From: Fennellomyces sp. T-0311
Taxonomy: Eukaryota > Mucoromycota > Mucoromycetes > Mucorales > Lichtheimiaceae
Assembly: GCA_025266875.1 (NCBI GenBank)
Contig: JALLLT010000105.1
Location: 1 to 39,631, forward strand
Length of the DNA: 39,631 bases
Reading direction: 5' to 3'
The translations under genes and the position numbers were made by a program. This document shows, piece by piece, positions 11,329-22,594 of the stretch. Within the stretch, counting starts at the first letter, position 1. Each line of letters begins with the position of its first letter. The notes beneath the pieces are model-generated. The model did no database searches, was not told the DNA's origin, and worked only from the letters and a program-made list of their open reading frames with translations.

Positions 11329-11465
11329 CAGTATTTCCAAAAAGTAATGTCGCTACTCATAAAAGTCAATGTCGCTATCCGTTTGAAAATTCACCCCACG
11401 TGAAATTGATCATGTGGCCAGAACAGCTCTCACGCTTAGAAATCAACGCCAACAAACTCTTGGCA
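11329..11465 (+). repeat. Mariner D left inverted repeat
   Basis: 137 bp, matching 12986-13122 inverted with only a few differences. It contains two direct copies of AATGTCGCTA, at 11346 and 11368. Confidence 0.92.
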
Positions 11466-11590
11466 ACTTGCTGCTTACCTGAAATGCAGCTGTCACTTAC
11501 CTAATCACTTCTTTTTTGGTTTTGTTTTTGCTCTTTTTTTCAATTTCCTACTTTTTATGTACTTACCTTGGGAAATGACAGATATGCGTG

Positions 11591-12907
11591 TTAGATCGGT
11601 TCCCTGTTTCGACACTTCTCCCAAACTTTCGGCAAATGCCTAGTAAAGCCCTCGTAATCGCTTGGCTTCACCCTGAGGCATCCTTGCTTAATTCTAGTTA
11701 TTAGAGTTTCCTGTGTCAAAAGCCGGCCACGTTTAACATGACTTTTTGCTACTGACCAGAAGTTCTCAATTGGATTAAGTTCACCAGAGTATGCCGGTAA
11801 ATAAACACATCGGTATCCTCGCCACTTGATGTACTTTTCTATATCTCTGTTTATATGAATGGGTGCATTATCCATGATAATATAGTAGTTCTTATACTTC
11901 TCATGCCTGTCCATCTCATCCATTGTCGCTTTCAAGAAACTGAAGTAGTGACCTGTTATAGTGCCAGTGCTTATATACTCATCACCATTAGCCTTCTGTC
12001 TCTTAATTGCCTTTGGGACTCTCACACTAACATTGACCAGGCCAGAAGAAGAGATGGCGCCCAATATGGTCGTTGTTTCTGCCCTCGTTTTAGGCGTCTT
12101 GACAATTGCACGAGCACCTCTCTTAGACCAACCTCTAGAACGTCTCAAGTTGATATGAAAGGCAGACTCGTCAAGGAATACGCAGTTTGTCTCAGGGTCC
12201 ATGTCAGTTTTTTCCCATTGACTAACCCACTTATAGCGCTCCTCGATCTTCTCTGGGGAATTTCTTTCCTCAGAGTGAAAGTCTGCTTTCTTAAGCGAAA
12301 GATTACATTTTGTAGTCATGAAATGATGAACCGCACTGCGAGAAACTTGAAAGTCAAGGAACTTTTCCTGTAGGTGCTCGACAACTTCAACAACAGTACG
12401 ATGTGCATCTTCATCGATGAAAGCTTCAATAACTTTCTGGTGCTCTTCTGTCAGAATTGGTTTACGACCTGGCTTTTTGAGGGACTCAAAGAAACTGTCC
12501 CCACGCTCACCATGCTTTCTGACCCATCTCTGAGCAGTACGAATACCGATGCCTAATTGTTTGGCTGCGGCATATGCACTCAAGCACTTCGTTACCTTTC
12601 TCAGAAAGAATCGTTCCTTTTCCTTGACAGTATATCGAGTATAATCTCGTTTTTCAGTTGCTTCCCACATATGAACATCTTCATCCCTTGGCCTATCTAT
12701 CTGCATTCGACGACGACTAACTCGCTGTCGAAAAGACTCTGAAGCCAAGTTTGGAAGATTTTCGAGATAGCTGGTGTGTGAGGCAACTGTTTCAACTACA
12801 AAACGTTCTTCGTCAACAACATGATCCATGGGCTCAGGGTTGCCGGCCTCATCGACAACATTCCCCTGCCCATCTTCAAAAAGCAAAGTAAAATTTCGTG
12901 TACGCAT
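11591..12907 (-). CDS. Tc1/mariner transposase, DD34E, intact
   Basis: A 438-aa intronless protein from ATG at 12907 (MRTRNFTLLFEDG). An upstream in-frame Met at 12949 begins a hydrophobic stretch and is less likely. The N-terminal half has a helix-turn-helix region (AAAKQLGIGIRTAQRWVRKH) and a PGRKPILTEEH linker. The DDE domain shows VFLDESAFHINL, IIMDNAPIHIN and SGELNPIENFW; 34 residues separate the second Asp from the Glu, the DD34E spacing. It should cut at the element's ends and insert at TA in the nucleus. All catalytic residues are present and there is no stop or frameshift, so it may be functional. Confidence 0.93.
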   Translation of the reverse strand: MRTRNFTLLFEDGQGNVVDEAGNPEPMDHVVDEERFVVETVASHTSYLENLPNLASESFRQRVSRRRMQIDRPRDEDVHMWEATEKRDYTRYTVKEKERFFLRKVTKCLSAYAAAKQLGIGIRTAQRWVRKHGERGDSFFESLKKPGRKPILTEEHQKVIEAFIDEDAHRTVVEVVEHLQEKFLDFQVSRSAVHHFMTTKCNLSLKKADFHSEERNSPEKIEERYKWVSQWEKTDMDPETNCVFLDESAFHINLRRSRGWSKRGARAIVKTPKTRAETTTILGAISSSGLVNVSVRVPKAIKRQKANGDEYISTGTITGHYFSFLKATMDEMDRHEKYKNYYIIMDNAPIHINRDIEKYIKWRGYRCVYLPAYSGELNPIENFWSVAKSHVKRGRLLTQETLITRIKQGCLRVKPSDYEGFTRHLPKVWEKCRNREPI

Positions 12908-12985
12908 GTTATAAATTGTAATGATGTAGTGAAAGAAAAAAAGTGGCACGGGGGTTGCTATGACAACTTTTTATATGGTGTCAAG

Positions 12986-13122
12986 TGCCAAGAGTTTGCT
13001 GGTGTTGATTTCTAAGCATGAGAGCTGTTCTGGCCACATGATCAATTTCACGTGGGGTGAATTTTCAAACGGATAGCGACATTGACTTTTATGAGTAGCG
13101 ACATTACTTTTTGGATATACTG
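12986..13122 (-). repeat. Mariner D right inverted repeat
   Basis: 137-bp inverted partner of 11329-11465, with the same paired AATGTCGCTA motif. Confidence 0.92.
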
Positions 13123-13133
13123 TAAGTATTTTG

Positions 13134-15788
13134 CGTTGATATTGATTCGGGAGAATGGTGGCAGTCGATTGCAGTAAGCTTTGAGCTGTTGAGTATCTTA
13201 CTTCAAAACCTGATACATTGAAAAAATTACAGGCTGAAGTTGATCCTTACATTGTTCTTGCACTGATGCTCGCCTCGGATAAAACAACGGTTTCTGGAAA
13301 TGGCTGCACTGAAGCGTGGCCAGTCTATTTGAAATTAGGCAAGCACATGAATATTTTATTAGCAAAGCCTTGCTAAACAGCAACTTAGGAAATGTACCAT
13401 CAAAAATATGGAATGATCCTGCTTACCACGCTAGTCGTGTGTTAGCATATTTTCCTACTATCAACTGGAAGTTAGGAAATTCTCCAGAATGGTTTACTTC
13501 CGCCAAGTATTCAGTGATCCACTATTGTCTTTCAAGAATTTTAAAGCCATTCCGATAAAAGAATAAGAAAAAGTTTGTCATGCGTATGAAACCACCTATG
13601 TATAATACTTATCCAATAACGCTAGGTTACAGGCATTTAAGATGAAAGGTCCATATGGAAAAGACTACAAGTGCATTCCAGCTCTCTGCACCTACATTGG
13701 AGCCTTGCCTGAACAGTAAGCATGATTGGCTTGTATGGATAACTCTTTTTAAACTTTCTTTTGAATATTAGATGGATGCTCGCCTTAGTCAAAGGTGGCA
13801 GCTCGGTATGCTCTTGTCCAAGATGTACGACACCAACTGAGTCATTCCACTTGCCATACACGTTTTCATTTGAAGACGATACCACCGCTGCGAGATCGAA
13901 GGAGCACATGAAAAGCTTGTATAAAGAAGGAAAGAAAAAGTTCAAAGACGGTCAGAAAACGGCCAAAGCAACCGAACACGAAAGGGAAAATTCATTTCAT
14001 ATTGTAAAGGTAACCTCAATCACAGCTGCTCACTGTCTTTCAATTGAACTATGTTTATAGTATGCCTTTTGGGAGTTACCGATTTTCGACATACATCGAG
14101 CATTAACTGTTGACGATCTTTATCAACTCGGAGGCGTTTATTACCACTTGCTAGAATGTATCGAACGAATGCTGAAGGACGACCCTAAAGGATCTCAATT
14201 GATAAAGCGTATCACTACAAGGTTTGGGGTGGACGATATAGAGAAACGTTTACTCACTAACATGTATTGTTTTAGAGCCACACTGATACCATCGTTCCGT
14301 AATCTATGTTCATTTAAAACTGAATATTTGGTCAGCTCATTGACGAATCCAACCTTCAGTGAACTGAAAGATCATATGGCGGTAGGGTTTAATGGCTACC
14401 AGTTTGTTTTAATAACTTTTGATCCAACTTCTAGATATTCCTCGTGTGTGTGCATGATCTTCTTCCTCCACAGGCTGTGCGTTGCATGCGTCACTTTATT
14501 GACTTTTTCCACCAGGCAACGGCGAAAGAACACTCCAAAGAATCACTTGCAGATCTTCGTGAGTCTCTCAAGCTTTTCAATGAACATAGTCCAATTTTTG
14601 AGCAATGGTTAAAGGTATATATTGACTTATTAGCAGTAAAGCCAACATTGATGGTGACTCATATTTAGAGTAATCTACGATTTCCGAAGTACCATGCTTT
14701 ATGGAAGTACGCATATGATATTGAGCAATTGGGTTCTATTGGTGGGTTTAGCACAACCCAATCTGAGGCACAGCATAAGACTGGCGCGAAAAAGCTGGCA
14801 TAACGAACAAATTTTCAACCTGAGACATTTACAACTCAAATGGGCGAATATGTCATGTACCAAGACCTACTGCACGATGAGTATGAGTACAAAGTCAGTC
14901 AGAAAGTGATCGCCAATTCAACAGAAAGCATCATTACGCCACAACCAGCAAAGTATACTTTGACCTCAGTGCTTGAAAAAGGAAATTATGTACCATTTAA
15001 CAAAATCCTGAAGCGTCGCCCTGACGTTACAATCGACGTCTATGACTTGACAAGATCATATTTGGACATATTGAAAAATGGGAGTAAAGTGCACAAAAAA
15101 AAGAATTGGCCAAAGCCAACTAGTAAAGGTGTAAGTAGCTAAGCTATGTGCTATCTTTTCGTCATTCACGTATAATTAAGTGAAGATTTTCGAATGTCTG
15201 AAGATTGAAGACGTCGATGATAATGAAGAAACGTATGAAGAGTTTGTACGAGCAAGCCCAGAGTTCTATAAGTGACAGAGGTTTAATTTTGTCCAACTTC
15301 AAGACAAAAGCATCGTACAAGTCCTGCTATTGTTTACTTTCGAAAAGCTACTGAATTCGACCTTGTTACCAGAGCCTTCTTCATCAGAGCCATCGTCGAC
15401 AGAGTCATCGTTTACTGAGTCACTCACCGAACAAGTATTTTTATGTCGATGGTTCAAATCAGCTAAAGGCGTACGAACACACGCAAGTGGTATGCAATGT
15501 ATTGAGAAGCAAATCGATGCCGATTCGGGACCCGATGTCATTGAGGTTCAGTTTATCAAAAGTATTTCTCGGGTTGTGCATGTTGTACCAGATTTCTCAA
15601 CATCACTTCATGATGATGATGCTACAGGTATATACGACAAGTACTTGGTTAATCATGACATTGATGCTATGCATTGGTCATATGGTACATATAAGAAGTT
15701 TGCACGTGTTCCCGGCAGATTGAAAATGTGGGCAAAGGAGATGGGTCGGCAACGTCGAGGAACTGATTGTGTGCATGACGACGGTTGA
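13134..15788 (+). pseudogene. Plavaka-like (CMC group) transposase, N-terminus missing, decayed
   Basis: The sequence opens with DIDSGEWWQSIAVSFELL, then ALMLASDKTTVSGNG..AWPVYLKLGN, the hallmark first-Asp block of fungal Plavaka transposases. A GC-AG intron (50 bp, about 13336-13385) joins LKL to GNVPSKIWNDP. Later blocks are KCIPALCTYIGALPEQW, VCSCPRCTTPTES, FDIHRALTVDDLYQL and GFSTTQSEAQHK (candidate catalytic Glu). The C-terminal exon (to TGA 15786-15788) ends in FARVPGRLKMWAKEMG. In-frame TAA (14801-14803) and TGA (15273-15275) interrupt it, and everything before about 13134 is gone. Exon joins around 13560-13625 and 14270-14470 are uncertain. 15789-15924 is 3' flank with AATAAA near 15851. 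Confidence 0.72.
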
Positions 15789-16633
15789 AGTTACCAAGTA
15801 GGTAGTTATAATCAGAGTATCAGTGAGAAATTTACTTTATAAATTACAAGAATAAATCATGGCTTTGTATAATGCTGGCCTATAAAAGCGTTGCAGTAAT
15901 TAATCATGCTTGAAGTCACCACTACAGTCATTCCAGTTCCAAATGAGAAAAATTTTCGAGGCAAAAAGGAAATTGGACAGCGTGGAGATTGGAAATCGTG
16001 TTGGAAGCGATGTTTATTGAACGGGAGAATGATGATCTATAGAAAGCATTGCATACAGTAACTGTAAAAGGGTTGAAGTATTGGGAAAAAGAGTTCTCGG
16101 TCCAAAAACAATTTTTAACAATGCAAGAAAAGCAAAGGAGCACATATCATTTCCAGCAAATATTTTGGATTTTTTATTCCTGTGGATGGTAATCCTCAAA
16201 CATCTTCATACATTCAGCGATCCAAGTCTGACAGTCACTGTGGCTGACTGAGCTAACCACCTGCTTTATGTGCTCTACAAGATCATCCTTAGGACTCTTG
16301 AATGGAGCTTTTCGCACCTCATTCTTCACTTTCAGCCAAAAGGCTACGCTGGGAATCAAAAAGAACGATTTTGCAGAAATGATCACTGAAGTATGATTGG
16401 CCTTTACGATTGTTTCAATGACCTTCCGATCAGAGCACCAGGATATATTCTCCATGACAAAGTAGAGTCCAGTTTGTTGATGCTCTTCAAGTATTCGAAT
16501 CACCTCAGCAACAAACAGTCAAAAATGGTTAAGTCTTGTACTCTGAGCAGGTCCAACCATCTCAACATTCGGGCGTTTCTTCATTGCCAGTGCTAGAAAT
16601 GCTTTCTGCGAAAACCTGAGCACACAAACCAAA

Positions 16634-16698
16634 CAAGTTTCCAAAAATTCACGTAATCACGTGACCACAATTTCAAATTCCGAAGGTAAAAAATATGA
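16634..16698 (+). repeat. MULE3 left inverted repeat
   Basis: Matches 20051-20115 inverted: a near-perfect first 43 bp, then a looser match through GGTAAAA..ATGACA. Confidence 0.88.
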
Positions 16699-16741
16699 CA
16701 TTTGTTTTTGCAAGCCACTTTTACTAGTGTACCTTTGTCCC

Positions 16742-19725
16742 ATGGAAGAAATCAACGTACAATACTGCTCAGGATGCAGAAAATATCGCTCGATTCCTGA
16801 TTTTACGGGCAGAACACGACTTTTAAAGACGTATATTACGTGTCGCTCCAGACAAAGCAACGTAGGACGCCCTATTTATGTCAGAAACTTCTCTTTCGGT
16901 GAAGTTCTCGAGTCGATTCCTTCGCGTGCAGCAGTAGTCGCAGCTGCTGGCGACAGTGGTACATCGTAATACAATGTGTTAGAGCATGATTTTAATAGAT
17001 ATTTAGGTGAAGTTGCCGACATTTGCTATTCCTTCGAAGGTGATGTGGTACTTGACGCGCAATTAAGCCAGTTTACCGATGACCGCGCACTCGTCTACTA
17101 CTTGAAGTCTCGAATTGAAGGATGCGACGGTTACGAGTACTATTTCAAGACACTGACGGATCCAGAGCTGAAGCACTCGGTTTCTTTTGAATGCGTCTGC
17201 TGTCAGGATGTTGGTGTTCAGCGGCAAGCGCCAGGTGAAGACCGTGTTCGGCTCCATTCTCGGATGCCGACTTACGCTTGTGAAGGGGGGATATCCGGGT
17301 TTATTGATCGACGTAACGGATTTATCCATTTAAAAATCGATCACTCAATTGGCCATCCCCCGAAGCCACCGAGCACTCGCGTCCCAATGCCTCTTGCTGT
17401 CCGGGAGTTCGTTGAGCAAAATGCTTTTGAGGCAACTGCTGCGACGTTATATCGTCGTATGGTCGAACAGTTTTCACAAGAAAGAGGCACTGTGACTCAA
17501 GCACAGGTATAATTGATTATTTTGATTGTGGCATTGGTACGATGACAGTGAAATAGGTGTATGCGACATGGGCACGAACCACCCATGCTCGGTATAGACT
17601 CCACGAGAACCAGATCGCCTCAGCCGTCATGCATATCGAACGTGCGTCTTCGCTCGGTATCAGAAAGGTATGTGTCATAAAACCGTATGTGCATAACCCT
17701 AGCTCTTCATGCAGTGATCACTATGCGACATTTGCGACGGATGCGATTCATATACATTTATATTTACAATAAATAAATAAAACAGATATTTCACAGAACC
17801 AATTTTACCGATGGGTACACTGGAGTCGGCTTTGTGACTGAGCTGTTCGATATTGCATGTGCTCATGCCTTGACGCAAGAGTTTCACATCGATTCCACCT
17901 ACAAAACAAACCGGCTCGGCTTTGAGCTGTTTGGTATTGTCGCCAGTATTAATGGCTGTGGATTTCCTATTGCATATTTGCTTTTAGGTGTGGACGAGCG
18001 AAATGTGCGACAGAACAGGCGGATGTCTTCCAGAATGGAATACATAAAGTATTTCCTTCGCAATCTGGCTCGTGAAGGCTTCGCGCCATTGTACATGTTC
18101 ACCGACAAAGATGCTGGACAGCTTAGAGCAATTGAAGATGTATTTGGTCGTAGTGTAGTGCGTCTATGCCTATGGCATATTCTGCATTACATTGACTTGC
18201 GTTTGAAACAGCCCAAGGTCCAAGATCCACAGTATGATCCCCGTTTGGTGCGCGAGGAATTCCCATTTGTGTCGGGACGCTTTCTTCCAGATGATGATCG
18301 CGATGGATACCTTTGCCCTCAGAAATTCCTTCGTGATCAAATCGCAGACCTGATGCGTACGCATTATAATATGCATCCGGACATCCCACTTCCTGGTCGT
18401 ATGTTATACTTATATATTTGTATGCATAGCCAGTTAATGTTGTTTTTTAGTTGGATATCTATCACCTGAGGAAATACACCAGCTTGCCGCAAAGGAGATG
18501 TATGAATACTGCAAGAATAACCACCTTCCCGATGTGTGGGCGTACATGTTCTATAGATGGTATACAGAAGATATGTGGCAGAAATGGGCTAGAAGCACCC
18601 GTCCAGGCATCCCAAGGGCTAAAACAACCATGATGATTGAGGCCCAATGGAAGGTTCTGAAACGGGATTTTCTTCTGAATTATCCCCATCCCAGGCTTGA
18701 TATGTTGGTTTGGATAATTATCCATCAACGGCTTCCTCTCTGTATGGCTAAGTTTGAGCTCAAGATCATTAATCGGCGCGAGCCTTTGGATTGGGAAGGC
18801 CAGTTCGTTTCCGAATGGGGGGCACTTAAGGAAAAGCATATTGTCGATGGAGAACATCCTGAAGCAGATCGCCTCTACCTGCCGTCGTTGGAAAAGTGGA
18901 CGTGTGGTTGTCTGTACTTCGCCGAAAACAAGTTCATGCTTTGTAAGCATCTTGTTAAACGAGATAACGATAGGAGGGGATCGTCGCTTCCTTTTGCTGC
19001 ACGCGACTTTTTCATATGCCATCAAAATGTGGTTCCTTATGTGCAACTCATTGTAGGTTCTTGTAAAGGATCGATACACAGACCTTAGTTTCTAATGATA
19101 GCATAATTTCTAGGATGGAATTTCTCCATACACACTTATCGTGTATCCTCCGCAACGCCCTCAGTTAGAAAATCAACCTACTGATACGTCTACAGGGAAT
19201 ATAGTAGTCATAGATCGTGCTGATGTTGTTGACGAAGGTAATGTAGTAGTACATGGATGTGCATATACGAGAAATATACCTGTACTTATATATGCGAATG
19301 TATAATTACGCTCTATAGACACTACTACACCAGCTGATCCTGCTGGTAGAGTTACCACATACCAAGAGGAGGTAGTCCCAGCTGCGCCCTTGGTGATTGT
19401 TTTGGAAGACAGTGATGAAGAGCATCAGGAGGTGTCTGATGTAGGAGATACCAGGGAAAGTGGTGACGTATGGAACCAATTGGGCACGATGGAGGACCGT
19501 ATTTGTCAGCTTCATCAGCAACAACAACACATACGCCGACAACTCCAGCAGGAAGCCGATCGATATCGAAGTCTGTTACCAGCTGGGCAAATCAGAGCAT
19601 TCAATGATGCCTTTGATAATAACGATATCGAAGGTTATATGACCGCTGTAGGTTCATACCATCGTGCTCGTACAAGACAAAGAACGTGGAGAGATGACAA
19701 CCCTTATACACGTTATTATCTTTAA
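16742..19725 (+). CDS. MULE3 transposase, 857 aa, seven exons, intact
   Basis: Exons: 16742-16958, 17007-17506, 17557-17667, 17786-18398, 18451-19052, 19114-19237, 19319-19725; 2574 nt in one frame. The in-frame TAA at 16967 falls in a 48-bp GT-AG intron. Domains: N-terminal zinc-binding candidate (CSGCRKY...YITCRSR, aa 9-40); MULE DDE core with HIDSTYKTN (Asp about 312), FTDKDAGQLRAI (Asp about 383) and MMIEAQWK (Glu about 544); SWIM finger TCGC...LCKH (about 632-647); then a hydrophobic-acidic stretch LVIVLEDSDEE (about 747-757) that fits a SUMO-interaction motif, and a Gln-rich coiled coil. It should excise and insert MULE3 in the nucleus. Unlike MULE1 and MULE2, no OTU domain follows. All key residues are present, so it is a good candidate for a live transposase. 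Confidence 0.92.
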
Positions 19726-20050
19726 GATTGTTATTTTTTGTTTTTTTTCCCCTTTTTGTCTTCGTGTCGGGTTTATTATCGTCTTTACTCCTTCTTCTTC
19801 CTATTTCATATTTTTTCTCACAACATAGACTTCTTTGAAACATCGATTATATATTTTTCAGTTATACTTTCGTTCTCGGCAAATCCATAGTGTACGTACG
19901 GTATTACAAGCATCGTAAAAGGAAATTAATATGGTAAGTTATCTTATATTCTTTCCAGGATGAAATAAACAACATACATCGCCATGATAGCATTTCATAA
20001 AGAAAACTTTCATATCCCAGTAACAAAAAAGCAGAACTTGAGAAAAAATT

Positions 20051-20115
20051 GTCATGTTTTACCTTTCGGTGTTTGAAATTGTGGTCACGTGATTACGTGA
20101 ATTTTTGGAAACTTG
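20051..20115 (-). repeat. MULE3 right inverted repeat
   Basis: Inverted partner of 16634-16698. Confidence 0.88.
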
Positions 20116-20908
20116 TAGGGTTAGTCCTGAGCACACCATCAGCGCAGAAGCACACAAAGCTGCCTAACAAGATAAAGGTGTCCTTTTTCTTTTTGCTTTC
20201 TTTCATAGCAATCTTGACCTCGTCTTTGGATAGTTTGCATCCATCCAGGAAGACAAAGTTTTGCCATAGTCCACTTGGTTATCTTGTAGGGCCTGCAGAA
20301 ATTTCACTCGTTCCTCATAGGCCAAGGATCGATCTTCTTCTGAAATTTGCGGTTGGGACGCAATCTTAAGGACAAACGCATAGTTTTGCTTCAGGTAGGA
20401 TTGGATCATATTATTGGTAACTGGTTGTTCTAGACGTTCATTGTGTTATTAACAATTGTCAAGATCAATGGAATATGACTTACCCTTGAAGCTCTTATTG
20501 AACGCACTGATTACCTTCTTTAAAACAACTCGTGGACCGTAATGCTCAACATATGCAGCAAGAAAACTTTTTTGATCAATAGAGAGCTCGATGGACTGAA
20601 CTTCATTTAGTGGCTTGAATCCAGGAGTGACATCTGGATTGGCAATTATCATGTCCTTCAGTCTATAGGCAGTTGACTTGCCAATATGGCTCTTCTGGTA
20701 CGCCTGATGAACGTTTTTGGCCTTTCCATTTTGTAGGCTGCCAACGGATTTTGCAACAGTATCTTGCTCATAGCAAAGCGTCCAAACATATTTATCTTCT
20801 TGCACAGCAGTCGATGAACTGGCCTGAAGGCCAGTACAATTGCCACGAACAACTTCTTCCATTTCGTTTGGCACTTTATGGTAGTACTTCTTCCCAGATT
20901 CGTAGTAG

Positions 20909-21260
20909 TGTCGTCATTATATTTGAAACATGGAGGAATATAGACGACCCACGAAGATAGTGATGACCACGAAGAATAAGAGACCACAAAGATAGATCAC
21001 GAAGGTAGATGACCACACAGGTAATAACCACGAAGAATACGAGTAGATAGGTCCCTTTTATTCCAATAAACTATTCTGATATTTATACTGTTTTCTAATA
21101 CTAAAAATATATACAATGAAGCTGCGGTGCGCAGTAGTGACCATCGGTCTTGATGACGAAAGAAGTAAGCAGCTGCGCATTACATCAAGACATGTTGCTG
21201 CGCGCCGCAGTAGACGAAGTGTTATCGGCAATATGATTTACCGAACAATGTGCTACGACA
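20909..21260 (-). repeat. Solo LTR (gypsy-type) with 4-bp target duplication
   Basis: 352 bp bounded by the short inverted ends TGTCGT...ACGACA, flanked by gtag at 20905-20908 and 21261-21264. On the minus strand it shows a TATA-like AGTATAAATATC and a GGAATAAAAG polyadenylation-like signal. It is about 95% similar by eye to 29289-29624. It lies about 45 bp upstream of the mariner A coding start. Confidence 0.87.
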
Positions 21261-21264
21261 GTAG

Positions 21265-21731
21265 TAAAAATTGGGTTGCATGATAATGTTTAAAAAATAA
21301 AGTTTAAATGCTTTAGAACTGGCAAAAAAAGCTTTATTTAAATATTTTGTTGTTATACGAAGTATGTTTTAAACATAATAAAAGAGTACAGGAAACATGG
21401 TAATAAAGTAACAAAGTAATAATTATGTGAATAGAGCATATGAGTTATGCCTACACATGATTATCATTTTGTAACCAACGACGTTGTTACACGACAGTTA
21501 CTAGTTAAGAATATGCTTAACTGGTGTGTGTTAACTGCTGTATTCTATTTCAAAATCCAGGATATTTATACTATTTCTATAGTATTACCCAATTTGAAAA
21601 AGAACAGATAAGAAAGATGTTCAAAGTAATATGTAAGTATAAGATGGAAATAAGTAGGATAAATGTAAAAGATTTGGTGTAAAAAATGGAAGTTGTAAAG
21701 AGGGATGACATCAGGTTACTTCAATAGGTAA
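21265..21731. other. AT-rich gap, no gene seen
   Basis: About 470 bp between the solo LTR and CACTA1. It is AT-rich with short palindromic stretches; no open frame, repeat copy or transposon end could be assigned. It may hold the missing upstream end of mariner A. Confidence 0.5.
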
Positions 21732-21734
21732 CAT

Positions 21735-22594
21735 CACTGCGCAGGAGTAAAAGAATACTGCGCTTCTAAAAGCAACGTATTCTTTTAACTGGAGTGGAGG
21801 TACGTGAGAAACTGCTGGGGCCCCCGATTTTGATATAGGAAGATGGTGTTTGCAGCAAGAAAAAATGAAACATAAACAACGGCAATGGTATTCCGATGTC
21901 ATGTGTCAGCGAAAGTAAATAAGATACAAGCGTTTAAGCCTAATTTGGAACATGCGAAACAGTAAACCAGCAATGCCGTTTGGCAATTTCAATATGGGAG
22001 ATGTGCAGTGGCTAGTAGTCTTTACAATGCACATGAAGGAAGTGAACAGTTTAGTGGGAAAGCCAGTTTATTTAGGAAAGGGACGGCAATTTTCTGCTCC
22101 AGCAGTAAAAAAAGGCGTACTGTTGCTAATCTACTTAATGCTGGCGAGAATGAATGTCTAATGTGAAGACCGAGCGCTTGAACATAGTCTTCCATTCATG
22201 GAGCGCCAAGGCAGTATGTAATTTCGCTCTTTTCAGGCACGGTTCTGGATGAGAGATATGCAACTTTATATTATGCAGCAAGTTATTTTTACTGCCGCTC
22301 TGTATAAGGAGACACAAATCCAAAACAGGAAAGTCTTTATCATAAAAAACGAGGTCGTTTAATATTGCTACGAACATAATACATGCGGCCAAGAAAGCAA
22401 TAGATGAGGCCAAAGAGAGAGGCATGCAGCCAAGGAAACTGGTTAATAGAAAGCGCACATTCGTATTTACATTTTATTTTATAACGCGGTGCCGTAATTG
22501 AAGAGAAAAGATGAATATAAAAACACGCCAGAAACGCGATCGAAGGATCGGGCATCTACACTTCTTCTTGCACACCACACTTACCTCTTTACCA
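21735..22594. other. CACTA1 left subterminal region
   Basis: No gene. The terminal 70 bp carry AAAAGAATAC and GTATTCTTTT motifs, as at the right end but fewer. The remainder is the 5' region of the transposase gene. Confidence 0.65.
22516..22523 (+). promoter_or_regulatory. TATA box of CACTA1 transposase gene
   Basis: TATAAAAA, 72 bp upstream of the ATG at 22595; the spacing fits a TATA-driven start near 22550. Confidence 0.5.

Larger units (their letters stand above)
11329..13122 (-). mobile_element. Mariner D: intact Tc1/mariner element with TA duplication
   Basis: The element is 1794 bp, flanked by TA at 11327-11328 and 13123-13124. Its 137-bp inverted repeats start CAGTAT(T/A)TCCAAAAAGTAA and are nearly identical. 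One uninterrupted transposase gene lies inside. Near-identical ends and an open gene suggest recent activity. Confidence 0.93.
603..13133. mobile_element. Old repeat R, filled by three later transposons (composite)
   Basis: The left arm is 603-1068. The right arm is 11235-11328 plus 13125-13133, split by mariner D. Read inward, the left end has CTTATATTGCC then TAAG.ACTGGCTCCCC, and the right end, once mariner D is removed, has CTTATATCGCC then TTAAGCTGGCTCCCCCC. They look like degenerate terminal inverted repeats of one element. Non-R content inside is MULE1, MULE2 and mariner D. About 770 bp of R itself remain (603-1068, 7056-7252, 11235-11328, 13125-13133), so R was small or already deleted. 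No transposase is visible and no target duplication was found. The composite reading is inference. Confidence 0.42.
16626..20125 (+). mobile_element. MULE3: intact Mutator-like element with perfect 11-bp target duplication
   Basis: About 3.5 kb, flanked by cctgagcacac at 16615-16625 and 20126-20136. Inverted repeats of about 65 bp share AAGTTTCCAAAAATTCACGT and contain the palindrome AATCACGTGATT (the strands differ little). It entered mariner A. The internal gene is fully open. 19726-20050 is 3' non-coding sequence with T-rich tracts and no gene. Confidence 0.92.
16174..20862 (-). pseudogene. Mariner A transposase relic
   Basis: The N-terminal part (20862-20449) has a helix-turn-helix region (KNVHQAYQKSHIGKSTAYRL) and continues at 20409-20126 to the first-Asp region (LDGCKLSKDEVKIAMK), with a frame change near 20240. 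MULE3 interrupts at 20125/16626. The C-terminal part (16625-16174) aligns to the mariner core but with YFVMENISW where MDNxxIH is expected (Asp to Glu) and IPSVAFWLKVK where NPIEEFWSKVK is expected (Glu lost). Stops and catalytic losses make it non-functional. Confidence 0.75.
15925..20908 (-). mobile_element. Mariner A: decayed Tc1/mariner relic, split by MULE3
   Basis: The end at 15925 (CAGTCATTCCAGTTCCAAA, preceded by TA) resembles the end of mariner B at 30503 (CAGTGGTTCCAGTTCCAAG). The opposite end is not found; a solo LTR lies just upstream of the gene at 20909-21260. The relic carries a transposase pseudogene on the minus strand and was the target of MULE3. Confidence 0.6.

Noticed and set aside
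16661..16969. MULE3 broken by a TAA at 16967
   Set aside because: A 48-bp GT-AG intron (16959-17006) removes it and keeps the frame through to 19725.
15925..21340. Right end of mariner A near 21320-21340
   Set aside because: GAACTGGC there weakly resembles the inverted end, but the match is only a few bases and has no TA support.
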